NCBI RefSeq assembly: GCF_016411865.1
Contig: NZ_JAEKJA010000007.1
Span: forward strand, 434,001 to 498,000
DNA length: 64,000 nucleotides
Direction of reading: 5' to 3'
Origin: Acuticoccus mangrovi
Lineage (GTDB): Bacteria > Pseudomonadota > Alphaproteobacteria > Rhizobiales > Amorphaceae
In this document: piece by piece, positions 7,900 through 15,706 of the stretch
Layout: each line of letters starts with the position of its first letter
Numbering within the stretch: the stretch's first letter is position 1
Made by a program: the position numbers and the translations under genes
The notes under the pieces: model-generated
The model's input: only the letters and a program-made list of their open reading frames with translations
What the model was told of the DNA's origin: nothing
The model's database searches: none

Positions 7900-8442
7900 T
7901 CAATCCATCGAGGGCGTGGCGGTGTGCCGCTCAGGGTCGATGAGGCGGCTCGTGCCGGTGACGAGGTGGCGGATCGCGACGAGGACGGCGTAGAGCGTCA
8001 TGGCGGCGAAGCAGACCGCGACGCCCCAGTAGACGTACGCTTTGGGCACGTCGATCGAGACCATCATCTGGAAGGTGCGGCCGGCGAGCTGCACGGTGCA
8101 CCAGGTGAGGAAGCCGTAGAAGGCGACCGCGGTGAGGTCGACGATGGTCTGAAGCACCCGGCGCAGACCCCGCGGCATCCAGCGATAGAGGATCTCCACC
8201 GCGATGTGGCTGCTTTTGCGCACCGCCATGACGGCGCCGATGAAGGTCACCGCGATGAGCAGGAAGCGGGCGATCTCCTCGGTCCAGCCGAGCGAGTTGT
8301 TGAGCACGTAGCGGGTGAAGAACTGCAGGAAGACGACGCCCGCGAGCGCCCAGAAGACGACGAGCACGATGCCGTCGTCCCATTGGAGATCGGACAGGTC
8401 GATCTCCTCCTCTTCGGCGGGAAGGGCCGGTTCTGTAGTCAT
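7900..8442 (-). CDS. dctQ: TRAP transporter small permease (DctQ)
   Basis: This 180-residue protein has four predicted membrane segments and an acidic cytoplasmic N-terminus (EEEEIDLSDL). The DctQ hallmarks are a first helix followed by RYVLNNSLGWTEEIARFLLI and the charged loop KSSHIAVEILYRWMP. It pairs with the adjacent large permease to form the membrane unit. It starts 57 bases after dctP; the gap contains a strong hairpin, which would let the binding protein be made in excess over the permease. Confidence 0.93.
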   Translation of the reverse strand: MTTEPALPAEEEEIDLSDLQWDDGIVLVVFWALAGVVFLQFFTRYVLNNSLGWTEEIARFLLIAVTFIGAVMAVRKSSHIAVEILYRWMPRGLRRVLQTIVDLTAVAFYGFLTWCTVQLAGRTFQMMVSIDVPKAYVYWGVAVCFAAMTLYAVLVAIRHLVTGTSRLIDPERHTATPSMD

Positions 8443-8468
8443 CGAGGCCTCGATCGCAGAGGGGGAAG

Positions 8469-8493
8469 CCGGCCCGCCCGGGCGGCGGGCCGG
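8469..8493 (-). terminator. hairpin in the dctP-dctQ gap (partial terminator or mRNA stabiliser)
   Basis: CCGGCCCGC (8469-8477) and GCGGGCCGG (8485-8493) form a 9-bp perfect stem with a 7-base loop between the dctP stop and dctQ start. It lacks a T-run, so read-through or protection of the dctP mRNA end is more likely than full termination. Confidence 0.6.
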
Positions 8494-8499
8494 GTCGTC

Positions 8500-9474
8500 C
8501 TATTGGATCGCCTGGAGGCGGTCGTAGGTGTCCTGGTCCCAGGTGGCCATGTCGCCGTTGTGGAGCTTCATGGTGGCTTCGCGGAACGGGGTGCGGTCGA
8601 CCTCGTTCACGTTGACGCCCTGGTCGCGGAACCACTGAACGAGGTTCTTCTCGTTCTCGATGATCTGGTTCGTGGCGCACTCGGCGGTCTCGTCGAGCAC
8701 CTTGTCGAGGGCGGCCTTGTCCTCGTCGGAGAGCTGGTTCCAGCGCGGCCCGCCGACGATGGTGAGGAGGGCGTCGGTGATGTGGCCGGTGAGGTTGATG
8801 TCCGACTGGACCTCGTAGAACTTCTTCGCCTGGATGGTGGGCAGCGGGTTTTCCTGCGCGTCCACCGTGCCCTGCTGCAGGGCGAGATAGACCTCGGCGA
8901 AAGCGATCGGCGTCGGATTGGCGCCGACGGCGCGGGGGAACATCATGTAGAGCGGGGCGTTCGGCACGCGAATCTTCATGCCCTTCATGTCCTCGGGCTT
9001 GAGCACGGGCTTGTTCGAGGTCACGTGGCGGGCGCCGTAGTAGGTCACCGAGGTGATGTGGTTGCCGGTGGCCTTCTCGTAGCCGTCCGCAAGCTCCTGG
9101 AAGAGGTCGGAGTTGCGATACTTGTCCCAGTGGTCGAAGTCGCGGAACATGAACGGCGCGCCGCCGATGGCGACGGGGCCGTAGGCGCGGCCGGCGAAGA
9201 GCTGGCCGGTGTAGATGACGTCGACGGTGCCGAGGCCGAGGCCCTCGTTGATGTCGACCTCCTTGCCGAGCGAGGAGGCGGGAAACACCTCGAAGCCGTA
9301 GCGGCCGTCGGTGGCCTCCATGAGCTTGTCGCTCGCGGCGACGGCGCACGTGTGATAGGGCTCGCTCGCCTCGTAGACGTGCGCGAACTTCAGCATGGTC
9401 TGTGCCGAGGCGGCGAGCGGGGTGAGCGCGGTGGCGGCCACCGCCGCGAGCGCGAGAATGGTCCGGTGGGCCAT
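8500..9474 (-). CDS. dctP: TRAP transporter substrate-binding protein (DctP)
   Basis: This is a 324-residue periplasmic receptor with a Sec signal peptide (hydrophobic to LAASAQ, about residue 25). Family features are FAHVYEASEPYHTCA at the mature N-terminus, FPASSLGKEVDINEGLGLGT, the ligand-contact segment GMKIRVPNAPLYMM with the arginine that normally salt-bridges a substrate carboxylate, and YLALQQGTVDAQENPL. ATG 9474 is preferred over an in-frame TTG at 9477 because GGAGG lies 8 bases before the ATG. It begins the P-Q-M operon. The second DctP in this window (12679-13656) is similar in the ligand segment and sits beside uxuA, supporting a sugar-acid ligand. Confidence 0.93.
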   Translation of the reverse strand: MAHRTILALAAVAATALTPLAASAQTMLKFAHVYEASEPYHTCAVAASDKLMEATDGRYGFEVFPASSLGKEVDINEGLGLGTVDVIYTGQLFAGRAYGPVAIGGAPFMFRDFDHWDKYRNSDLFQELADGYEKATGNHITSVTYYGARHVTSNKPVLKPEDMKGMKIRVPNAPLYMMFPRAVGANPTPIAFAEVYLALQQGTVDAQENPLPTIQAKKFYEVQSDINLTGHITDALLTIVGGPRWNQLSDEDKAALDKVLDETAECATNQIIENEKNLVQWFRDQGVNVNEVDRTPFREATMKLHNGDMATWDQDTYDRLQAIQ

Positions 9475-9714
9475 CAAGAATACCTCCCAAGTGATACGGA
9501 CTTTTGCCGCTTGCTGCGGAGGCTAGTGCAAAGTTCTGTCGTGCTCAACCCGCTTGGGCTATCGTTTTACATTCGGTATTTCTGCGATTTTTCGAGTCCC
9601 GATACCGTCTCCGTGCTGAGGGCGCAGGACATCGTTCCGCGAAACGCTGAGTTTGCGGAAAAGCAACTTCACAACCGGCCGGCCGCGCCCCGAAGGGACG
9701 GCTGGTTCGTGGCG

Positions 9715-10755
9715 TCAGCCGCCGAAGGCGAGCTGGACCTTGACGGCGCGCGCCCGGTCGCCGGCGAGGGCGAAGGCCGCCTCGGCGTCGGCGAGGGGCA
9801 GCGTGCCGGTGAGGATCGGCGTGACGTCGATGCGGCCGCCGTCGATCATGCCGGCGGCCTCGCCAAACTCCGCGTGGAAGCGGAAGGAGCCCTTGAAGGC
9901 GATCTCCTTGGCGACGATGAGGTTGAGCGGCACGGTGATGTCGGCGGCGATACCGACCTGCACCATGGTCCCGGTGGCGGCGACGCACTCCACCATGGAG
10001 CGGATCGCGGGCGCGGCGGCGGTGCACTCGAAGCCGACGTCGAAGGTGCCCTTGTCGGCCGCGTAGACGGAGAGGGCGTCGCTCTCGGCGACGTTGACGG
10101 TCTCGTCGGCGCCCATCGCCTCGGCGACGGCGAGGGGAGCGGCGGCGAGGTCGGTGGCGACGATCCGCGCCGCACCGGCCGCCCGCGCCACCGCCACCAT
10201 CAGGGCGCCGATGGGGCCGGCACCGGTGACGAGCACCTTGGCGCCGAGGAGGCTCGGGGCCTGGTGGGCGGCGTGGAGGCACACCGAGAGGGGCTCCACG
10301 CATGCCGCGGCCGCGGCGCTTGCGTTGGGCATCGGGACGGCCCGTTCGGCCGGCACCGTCATCAGATCGCGGAAGGCGCCGTTCTCGTGCGGGCGGAACA
10401 TCGCCGAGCCGAGGAAGCGCATCTCGAGGCACTGGTTCTGCTTGCCGGCGAGGCAGAAGCGGCAGCTCCCGCAGGGGCGCGACGGGTTGACCGCCACGAG
10501 ATCGCCGACGGCGAGGCCGCCGACGCCCGCGCCCAGCGCGGCGATGCGCCCGGAGGCCTCGTGGCCGAGGATGATCGGGTCGCGCACGATCGCCGAGCCC
10601 GCCCGGCCGGCATGGAAATAGTGAAGGTCGGAGCCGCAGATGCCGCCTCGCTCCATGGCGATCAGCACGTCGCCGGGCCCGGGCGCGGCGACGGGCTCTT
10701 CCTCGACGCGAATGTCGTGGACGGCGTGGAGGCGAAGGACGCGCGTTGCGGTCAT
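9715..10755 (-). CDS. idnD: zinc alcohol dehydrogenase, L-idonate 5-dehydrogenase type
   Basis: This 346-residue medium-chain dehydrogenase has the catalytic zinc motif GICGSDLHYFHAGR and GHEASG. A structural zinc site is present, with three closely spaced cysteines in CGSCRFC and a fourth in QNQCLE. The Rossmann motif is VLVTGAGPIGALM. The CGSDLHY pattern and the length match the L-idonate 5-dehydrogenase group, which interconverts idonate and 5-ketogluconate. It is the last gene of the leftward operon gntR-dctP-dctQ-dctM-idnD (3 bases after dctM), opposite uxuA-uxuB. It probably oxidises an imported sugar acid to a keto acid that can enter the uronate route. The exact substrate is uncertain. 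Confidence 0.8.
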   Translation of the reverse strand: MTATRVLRLHAVHDIRVEEEPVAAPGPGDVLIAMERGGICGSDLHYFHAGRAGSAIVRDPIILGHEASGRIAALGAGVGGLAVGDLVAVNPSRPCGSCRFCLAGKQNQCLEMRFLGSAMFRPHENGAFRDLMTVPAERAVPMPNASAAAAACVEPLSVCLHAAHQAPSLLGAKVLVTGAGPIGALMVAVARAAGAARIVATDLAAAPLAVAEAMGADETVNVAESDALSVYAADKGTFDVGFECTAAAPAIRSMVECVAATGTMVQVGIAADITVPLNLIVAKEIAFKGSFRFHAEFGEAAGMIDGGRIDVTPILTGTLPLADAEAAFALAGDRARAVKVQLAFGG

Positions 10756-10758
10756 GGC

Positions 10759-12036
10759 TCAATCCATCAGGAGGCTGGGCAGCCAGGTGGCGGTGGCCGG
10801 CACGTAGGAGACGAGCAGGAGCACGGCGATGTTGGCGATGAGGAAGGGGACGATCGCCTTCACCACCGGCGCGAGCGGCAGCCGCGCGATGTTGGCGCAG
10901 ACGAAGAGGCACACCCCGACCGGCGGCGTGGTGAGGCCGAGCATCAGGTTCAGCACGGCGAAGGTCGCGAAGTGGAGCGGGTCGATGCCCACCGCCGTCG
11001 CGAGCTGGAGGAGCGGCACGAAGAGGATGATCAGCGCCGCGATCGTCTCCATGAAGGTGCCGATGAAGAGGAGCAGGATGTTGATGAGGAGGATCACCAG
11101 GAACTTGTTTTCGGTGATCGACAGGACGCCCGCCGCGATTGTCTGGGGAATGCGCTCGGAGGCGAGGATCCAGCCGAACACGTTGGCGAAGCCGACGAGG
11201 GCGAGGATCGCCGCGGAGGAGACGGCGCTGTCGACGATGATCGACGGGATCTTCTTCAGCGGCAGCTCGCGGTAGACGAAGAGGCCGACGATGGTGGCGT
11301 AGATGCAGGCGACGACCGCCGTCTCGGTCGGGGTCGCGAGGCCGGAGAGCAGGCCGCCGATGATGAGGGCGGTCATGGCGATCGCCCAGAAGGCGGAGGC
11401 GAAGGCGCGGCCGAGCTCGCCGAGCCCCTGCCACGGCTCGCGCGGGAAGTTGCGCCGCCGGGCGATGAGGTAGCAGGCGATCATCATCGCGATGCCCATC
11501 AGGACGCCGGGGATGGCACCGGCGAGGAACATGCGCCCCACCGAGATGCCGGAGAGGGCGCCGACGATGATCATCGGCACCGAGGGCGGGATCATCGGCC
11601 CGACGGTGGAGGAGGCGGCGGTGACGGCCGCGGAGAAGGCGCCGGGATAGCCGGCCTTCTTCATGCCGGGGATCATCATGCCGCCGATCGAGGCGGCGTC
11701 GGCGACGGCGGTGCCGGAGATGCCGCCGAACAGCATGGAGCCGGCGATGTTGGTGAGGCCGAGGCCGCCGCGCATCCAGCCGACGAGGGCGGTGGCGAAG
11801 CGGATGATCCGCTCGGTGATGCCGCCGCTGTTCATCAGGTTGCCGGCGAGGATGAAGCCGGGGATGCACAGGAGGACGAAGACGTCGATGCCCGCGTACA
11901 TCTTCTGCGGGATGACGGCGAGCGGCAGGCCGGTGAAGAGGATGTAGCCGAACGAGGCGAGCCCCAGCGACACCGCCACCGGCACCCCGGCGGCAAGGGC
12001 GACGACGAAGCCGCCGATGAGGACCACGACGTCCAT
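10759..12036 (-). CDS. dctM: TRAP transporter large permease (DctM)
   Basis: This 425-residue permease has many membrane segments. Landmarks are the N-terminal MDVVVLIGGFVVALAAGVPV, IPGFILAGNLMNSGGIT, SMLFGGISGTAVADAASIGG, ASSTVGPMIPPSVPMIIVG and GLTTPPVGVCLFV. ATG 12036 overlaps the dctQ stop by one base (TGATG); the open frame continuing upstream is dctQ read out of frame. It works with the dctQ and dctP genes just upstream. Because the operon also holds idnD and a GntR regulator facing uxuA, the cargo is probably a hexuronate or related acid. Confidence 0.95.
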   Translation of the reverse strand: MDVVVLIGGFVVALAAGVPVAVSLGLASFGYILFTGLPLAVIPQKMYAGIDVFVLLCIPGFILAGNLMNSGGITERIIRFATALVGWMRGGLGLTNIAGSMLFGGISGTAVADAASIGGMMIPGMKKAGYPGAFSAAVTAASSTVGPMIPPSVPMIIVGALSGISVGRMFLAGAIPGVLMGIAMMIACYLIARRRNFPREPWQGLGELGRAFASAFWAIAMTALIIGGLLSGLATPTETAVVACIYATIVGLFVYRELPLKKIPSIIVDSAVSSAAILALVGFANVFGWILASERIPQTIAAGVLSITENKFLVILLINILLLFIGTFMETIAALIILFVPLLQLATAVGIDPLHFATFAVLNLMLGLTTPPVGVCLFVCANIARLPLAPVVKAIVPFLIANIAVLLLVSYVPATATWLPSLLMD

Positions 12037-12593
12037 CAGTGCCGCTCCTCGTGGGCGAGGGCCTCGGGGCTGTCGCCCATCGGCAGGCCGTCGTCGTGGC
12101 CGCGCAGCATGCCCCAGATCCTGAGCGCGGCGAAGACTCCGAGGAGGGCGAGGAGGACGAGCATCGAGGCGTGGATGTAGGTCATGCGCCAGCCGAGGGC
12201 GGGCGAGGTCTGGAACGCGCCGATGGAGGTGAAGCGCCAGGCGGCCGACATGAGGGCGAGCGACAGGACGAGGACGGCGGCCGCCGAGAGGAGGCGCAGG
12301 AGCCAGGCGAAGGGGCGCGGCATCGCCTCGGCCACGAGGTCCACGTTGACGAGGTCGCCCGTGCGCAATGCGAGCCCGGTGCCGAAGGCGGCGAGATAGA
12401 GGAGGGCGAAGCGGGTCAGCTCCTCCGTCCACACCGGCGAGGAGCCGATGGTGCGCCCGACCACCTGCACGGTGACCGACAGGAGGAGGACGCCGAAGGC
12501 GCCGCCGGTGCCGACACGGCAGATCAGGGTGAACCAGCGGGCGACGCGCTGGTCGAAAGGCATGGCGTCCGGCCGTGGGGATCGGTCACTCAT
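12036..12593 (-). CDS. dctQ: TRAP transporter small permease (DctQ)
   Basis: This 185-residue protein has four predicted membrane helices and the DctQ signature SSPVWTEELTRFALLYLA, followed by LRTGDLVNVDLV. The cytoplasmic ends are hydrophilic. It is stop/start coupled with the large permease. An 85-base gap with a 10-bp hairpin separates it from the binding-protein gene, the same arrangement as in the other two leftward TRAP operons here. Confidence 0.93.
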   Translation of the reverse strand: MSDRSPRPDAMPFDQRVARWFTLICRVGTGGAFGVLLLSVTVQVVGRTIGSSPVWTEELTRFALLYLAAFGTGLALRTGDLVNVDLVAEAMPRPFAWLLRLLSAAAVLVLSLALMSAAWRFTSIGAFQTSPALGWRMTYIHASMLVLLALLGVFAALRIWGMLRGHDDGLPMGDSPEALAHEERH

Positions 12594-12626
12594 CGCAAGT
12601 TGCGCTTCTTCCTGCCACGTGAGGGT

Positions 12627-12653
12627 GGCCGCGCGGGAAGAGTCCGCACGGCC
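12627..12653 (-). terminator. hairpin in the dctP-dctQ gap of the second TRAP operon
   Basis: GGCCGCGCGG (12627-12636) and CCGCACGGCC (12644-12653) pair over 10 positions. The single C/A mismatch on the plus strand becomes a U-G wobble in the leftward RNA, so the RNA stem is continuous with a 7-base loop. There is no T-run. Confidence 0.5.
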
Positions 12654-12678
12654 GTCGGATCGTCGTCGAGACGTCGGA

Positions 12679-13656
12679 TCAGTCGTTGAAGAGCTGCTCG
12701 ACGGTCGGCTTGATCTCGTCCGACACGTTGGCGAGCACGGCGTCCTTGGCCTTGGCGGCGAAGGCGGCGCTGTCGACCTCGACGAACTCCATGCCCTTGT
12801 CCTGCAGCTCCTTCTTCAGCGCGTCCTCATCGGCGAGGAAGAGCTCGCGCTCGTAGGCCTGTGCCGCCTTGGCGGCCGCGGCGACCGCCTCCTGATCCTC
12901 CGGCGAGAGCTGGTTCCAGGTCATCTCGCTGATGACGAGATAGATCCAGGAGCGCACGTGTTCGGTGAGGTTCACGTAGTCCTGCACTTCGTTGAAGTTG
13001 GCGGACTTGATGAGGGCGAGCGGGTTTTCCTGGGCGTCGATCGTGCCGTTCTGGAGCGAGGTGAAGACCTCGGAGAAGGCCATCGGGGTGGGCTGGGCGC
13101 CGAGGGCGGCCCATACGTCGACGAAGAGCGGCACGTTGGGCACGCGCAGCTTCAGCCCGTCGAGATCGTCGGGGGTCTTGATCGGGCGGTTGGAGGTGAG
13201 GTTGCGCGGACCGCGGGCGAAGTAGGCGAGCGGGCGGACCTGGGCGCGCTCGATGATCTGATCGACGATGGCGTCGCCGATCTCGCCGCCGGCGACCGCG
13301 TCCATCTCCTCGAGCGACCCGTAGGCGTAGGGCACGGCGAGGAGGGCGGCCATGGGCGCCCAGTTCTGCAGGCTCTCGCCGGTGATCGTCATGTCGGCGG
13401 TGCCGAGCTGCATGCCGTTGATGAGGTCCATCTCCTTGCCGAGAGACTCGTTGGGATAGACCTCGACGACGATGCGGCCGTCGGTGTTCGCCTCGACCTC
13501 TTCGGCGAACTTCAGCGCGGCCTTGTGCCAGACATTGTCCTCGTTGGCGAGGTGGCCGAGCTTCAGGGTGCGCTCCTGCGCCAGGGCGGCGCCGGAAAGG
13601 GTGGCAAGGGCCGCCGCGAGCGCGGTGGCGCCCAGGATGAGCTTCGTGCGGTTCAT
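12679..13656 (-). CDS. dctP: TRAP transporter substrate-binding protein (DctP)
   Basis: This 325-residue periplasmic receptor has a signal peptide cut near LSGAALAQ. Family segments include LKLGHLANEDNVWHKAALKF, YPNESLGKEMDLINGMQLGT, LKLRVPNVPLFVDV with the carboxylate-binding arginine, and VFTSLQNGTIDAQENPL. A GGGAGG ribosome site lies inside the end of the upstream gntR gene, and the start overlaps that gene's stop as ATGA. Operon partners are dctQ, dctM and idnD. Its position next to a regulator facing uxuA-uxuB suggests it captures glucuronate, fructuronate, mannonate or a related acid. That ligand is inferred from context. Confidence 0.94.
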   Translation of the reverse strand: MNRTKLILGATALAAALATLSGAALAQERTLKLGHLANEDNVWHKAALKFAEEVEANTDGRIVVEVYPNESLGKEMDLINGMQLGTADMTITGESLQNWAPMAALLAVPYAYGSLEEMDAVAGGEIGDAIVDQIIERAQVRPLAYFARGPRNLTSNRPIKTPDDLDGLKLRVPNVPLFVDVWAALGAQPTPMAFSEVFTSLQNGTIDAQENPLALIKSANFNEVQDYVNLTEHVRSWIYLVISEMTWNQLSPEDQEAVAAAAKAAQAYERELFLADEDALKKELQDKGMEFVEVDSAAFAAKAKDAVLANVSDEIKPTVEQLFND

Positions 13657-14405
13657 GTTGTATCCTCCCGTTGCGTGCGACGCGACCGGCGCAGGGGGCC
13701 GGAGCGCGGGTTGCGGTCCCGCTGGAAAAGGGCGGGGTGTCGTTCGGCGATCAGCCGGACCGATCGCAGAATCTCGGTGAGATGCTCGCGCATCACCGCG
13801 ATGGCGGTGTCGCCGTCACCTCTTGCGAGCGCGTCGGTCACGGCGCGGTGCTGGCCGATCAGGCGGCGGCAGTGGAAGTCTTCCATCGAGAGGTAGCGGA
13901 CGCGGTCCATCTGGGCCTTCACCGTGTCGATCATGGCGTAGGCGTCGGCGCCGCCGGCGAGTTCGGCGAGGGTGCGGTGGAAGGCCTCGTCGAGGGCGAG
14001 GAAGCGGGTGGGGTTCTCGCTCGCCACCTCCTGAGCGGCGATCAGCTTCTGGAGCGGCCGCGCCCGCTGGCCGAGCGGGCCGGTGGCGGCGATGCGGCGC
14101 AGGAGCTCCACCTCCACCGCCTCGCGCACCAGGCGGGCGCCGTGGATGATCTCCTCGTCGATCGGGCAGACGAGGGTGCCGCTCTTGGGGCGCACCTCCA
14201 CGAGGCGGGCCTGGGCGAGGCGGATGAAGGCCTCGCGCACCGGCTGACGGCTCACCCCGTAATGGCGCGACACCTCGGCCTCCGACAACACGTCTCCGGG
14301 CGACAATTCGCACCGCACGATCGCCTCGCGCAGCGCGTGCGCGACGCGTTCGGCGCCCGACGGGCTGTCGGTCGTCCCTTCGGCGAGCGGAGTGGCCTCG
14401 GTCAT
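13653..14405 (-). CDS. GntR-family regulator, FCD subgroup, of the uronate operons
   Basis: This 250-residue regulator has an N-terminal winged helix-turn-helix (about residues 18-80, with SEAEVSRHYGVSRQPVREAF) and an all-helical FCD ligand domain containing DEAFHRTLAELAGG, the metal/ligand region, and a later IGQHRAV. FCD regulators of this type often sense uronic or aldonic acids. It is the first gene of the leftward TRAP-idnD operon and is divergent from uxuA, with only 89 bases between them. Two near-identical 13-bp direct repeats lie in that gap. It probably represses both operons and is relieved by a pathway intermediate. This is inferred from position and the repeats. Confidence 0.9.
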   Translation of the reverse strand: MTEATPLAEGTTDSPSGAERVAHALREAIVRCELSPGDVLSEAEVSRHYGVSRQPVREAFIRLAQARLVEVRPKSGTLVCPIDEEIIHGARLVREAVEVELLRRIAATGPLGQRARPLQKLIAAQEVASENPTRFLALDEAFHRTLAELAGGADAYAMIDTVKAQMDRVRYLSMEDFHCRRLIGQHRAVTDALARGDGDTAIAVMREHLTEILRSVRLIAERHPALFQRDRNPRSGPLRRSRRTQREDTT

Positions 14406-14448
14406 CGCGTTCTTGCCCTTGCCAATGGGTCAGGACGCTTGCATTAGT

Positions 14449-14478
14449 CTTCCATACTAGTCAACCTTCCATACAAGT
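14449..14478. promoter_or_regulatory. tandem operator half-sites in the gntR / uxuA divergent promoter
   Basis: CTTCCATACTAGT (14449-14461) and CTTCCATACAAGT (14466-14478) are direct repeats with 12 of 13 bases identical, 17 bp apart start to start. They lie between the start of gntR (14405) and of uxuA (14495). The second copy ends 17 bases before the uxuA ATG. Position and repetition make them the best candidate for the regulator's binding sites. Confidence 0.6.
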
Positions 14479-14494
14479 TTTCGGGAGAGGTGGA

Positions 14495-15706
14495 ATGCTG
14501 CACACTTGGCGTTGGTTCGGGCCGCAGGATCGGGCGAGCCTCACGGACGTGCGGCAGGCCGGAGCCGTGGGCGTCGTCACCGCTCTCCATCACATTCCCG
14601 AGGGCGTCGTCTGGAGCCCCGAGGAGATCGCCAAGCGCAAGGCGATGATCGAGACGGACGGGGGCGAGCCCACCGGCCTCACCTGGGTGGTGGCGGAGAG
14701 CCTGCCGGTCTCGGAGGACATCAAGCGCCAGGTCGGCGACTACAAGGCCCACTTCGCCGCCTATCGCGAGAGCCTCGGGAATCTCGCGGCGGCGGGGGTG
14801 ACGGTGATCTGCTACAACTTCATGCCGGTGCTCGACTGGACGCGCACCCACCTCAACTGGCGCCTACCCCACGGGGGCACCGCGATGCGTTTCGACCTCG
14901 TCGACTTTGCCGTGTTCGACATCCACCTCGCCGCGCGGGCCGGGGCGGCGGAGGCGCACGGCGCCGCGCTCGCGCAAGCCGCCGAAGAGCGCTTCGCGGC
15001 GATGAGCGAGGCGCGCAAGAAGGAGCTCGCGGCCGCCATCACCGCCGGCCTGCCGGGGTCGGACCGCACCCTGACGCTCGACGACGTGAAGGCGGCGATC
15101 GCCACCTATGACGGTGTCGACGCCGACCGGCTGCGTCGCCACATGGCCGACTTCCTCGCCGAGGTGGTGCCGACCGCCGAGCGGCTCGGCGTGCGCCTCT
15201 GCTGCCATCCGGACGACCCGCCCGTGCCGCTCCTGGGCTTGCCCCGCATCGTCTCCACCGAGGCCGACTATCGGGCGATGCTCGATGCCGTCGACAGTCC
15301 GGCGAACGGGGTGACGCTCTGCTCCGGCTCGCTCGGCGCGCGCGCCGGCAACGATCTGCCGGGCATGATGGCGCGGCTCGGCGACCGGGTGCACTTCCTC
15401 CACCTCCGGAACGTGCGGCACGAGCCGGGGCCGGGCACCGCGCCCTATACGAGCTTCCACGAGAGCGACCATCTCGACGGCGAGGTGGACATGGTGGCGC
15501 TCGTCGCCGCGGTCCTCGCCGAGGAGGCGAAGCGCGCCGCCGCGGGCCGCGCGGACGCGGTGATCCCGATGCGTCCCGACCACGGCCACGACCTCGCCGA
15601 CGACCTGAAGCGCGGCGCCCAGCCGGGCTATCCGACGGTCGGGCGCATCAAGGGGCTCGCCGAGCTGCGCGGGGTGGAGGCCGCCCTAAGAGCGGTGCGA
15701 CGATGA
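14495..15706 (+). CDS. uxuA: mannonate dehydratase
   Basis: It dehydrates D-mannonate to 2-keto-3-deoxygluconate in hexuronate breakdown, using Mn or Fe. The 403-residue TIM barrel starts with MLHTWRWFGPQD, typical of UxuA, and has VTALHHIPEGVVW, VICYNFMPVLDWTRT, LCCHPDDPPVPLLGLPRI, LCSGSLGAR and FLHLRNV, then MRPDHGHDLADD. The metal ligands of the family lie in the CHPDDPP, CSGS, HLRN and PDHG blocks, all present. GGGAGAGG precedes the ATG. Its stop overlaps the next gene as ATGA, coupling it to uxuB. Confidence 0.96.
   Translation: MLHTWRWFGPQDRASLTDVRQAGAVGVVTALHHIPEGVVWSPEEIAKRKAMIETDGGEPTGLTWVVAESLPVSEDIKRQVGDYKAHFAAYRESLGNLAAAGVTVICYNFMPVLDWTRTHLNWRLPHGGTAMRFDLVDFAVFDIHLAARAGAAEAHGAALAQAAEERFAAMSEARKKELAAAITAGLPGSDRTLTLDDVKAAIATYDGVDADRLRRHMADFLAEVVPTAERLGVRLCCHPDDPPVPLLGLPRIVSTEADYRAMLDAVDSPANGVTLCSGSLGARAGNDLPGMMARLGDRVHFLHLRNVRHEPGPGTAPYTSFHESDHLDGEVDMVALVAAVLAEEAKRAAAGRADAVIPMRPDHGHDLADDLKRGAQPGYPTVGRIKGLAELRGVEAALRAVRR

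Noticed and set aside
9475-9477. TTG start for the first dctP
   Set aside because: The adjacent ATG at 9474 has better spacing to GGAGG and is a stronger start codon.
6556-12180. An 1874-codon open frame on the plus strand
   Set aside because: It lies opposite the TRAP and dehydrogenase genes, is made of Asp/Glu/Arg/His/Gly-rich low-complexity sequence with no domain, and arises from the GC-rich codon bias of the real leftward genes.
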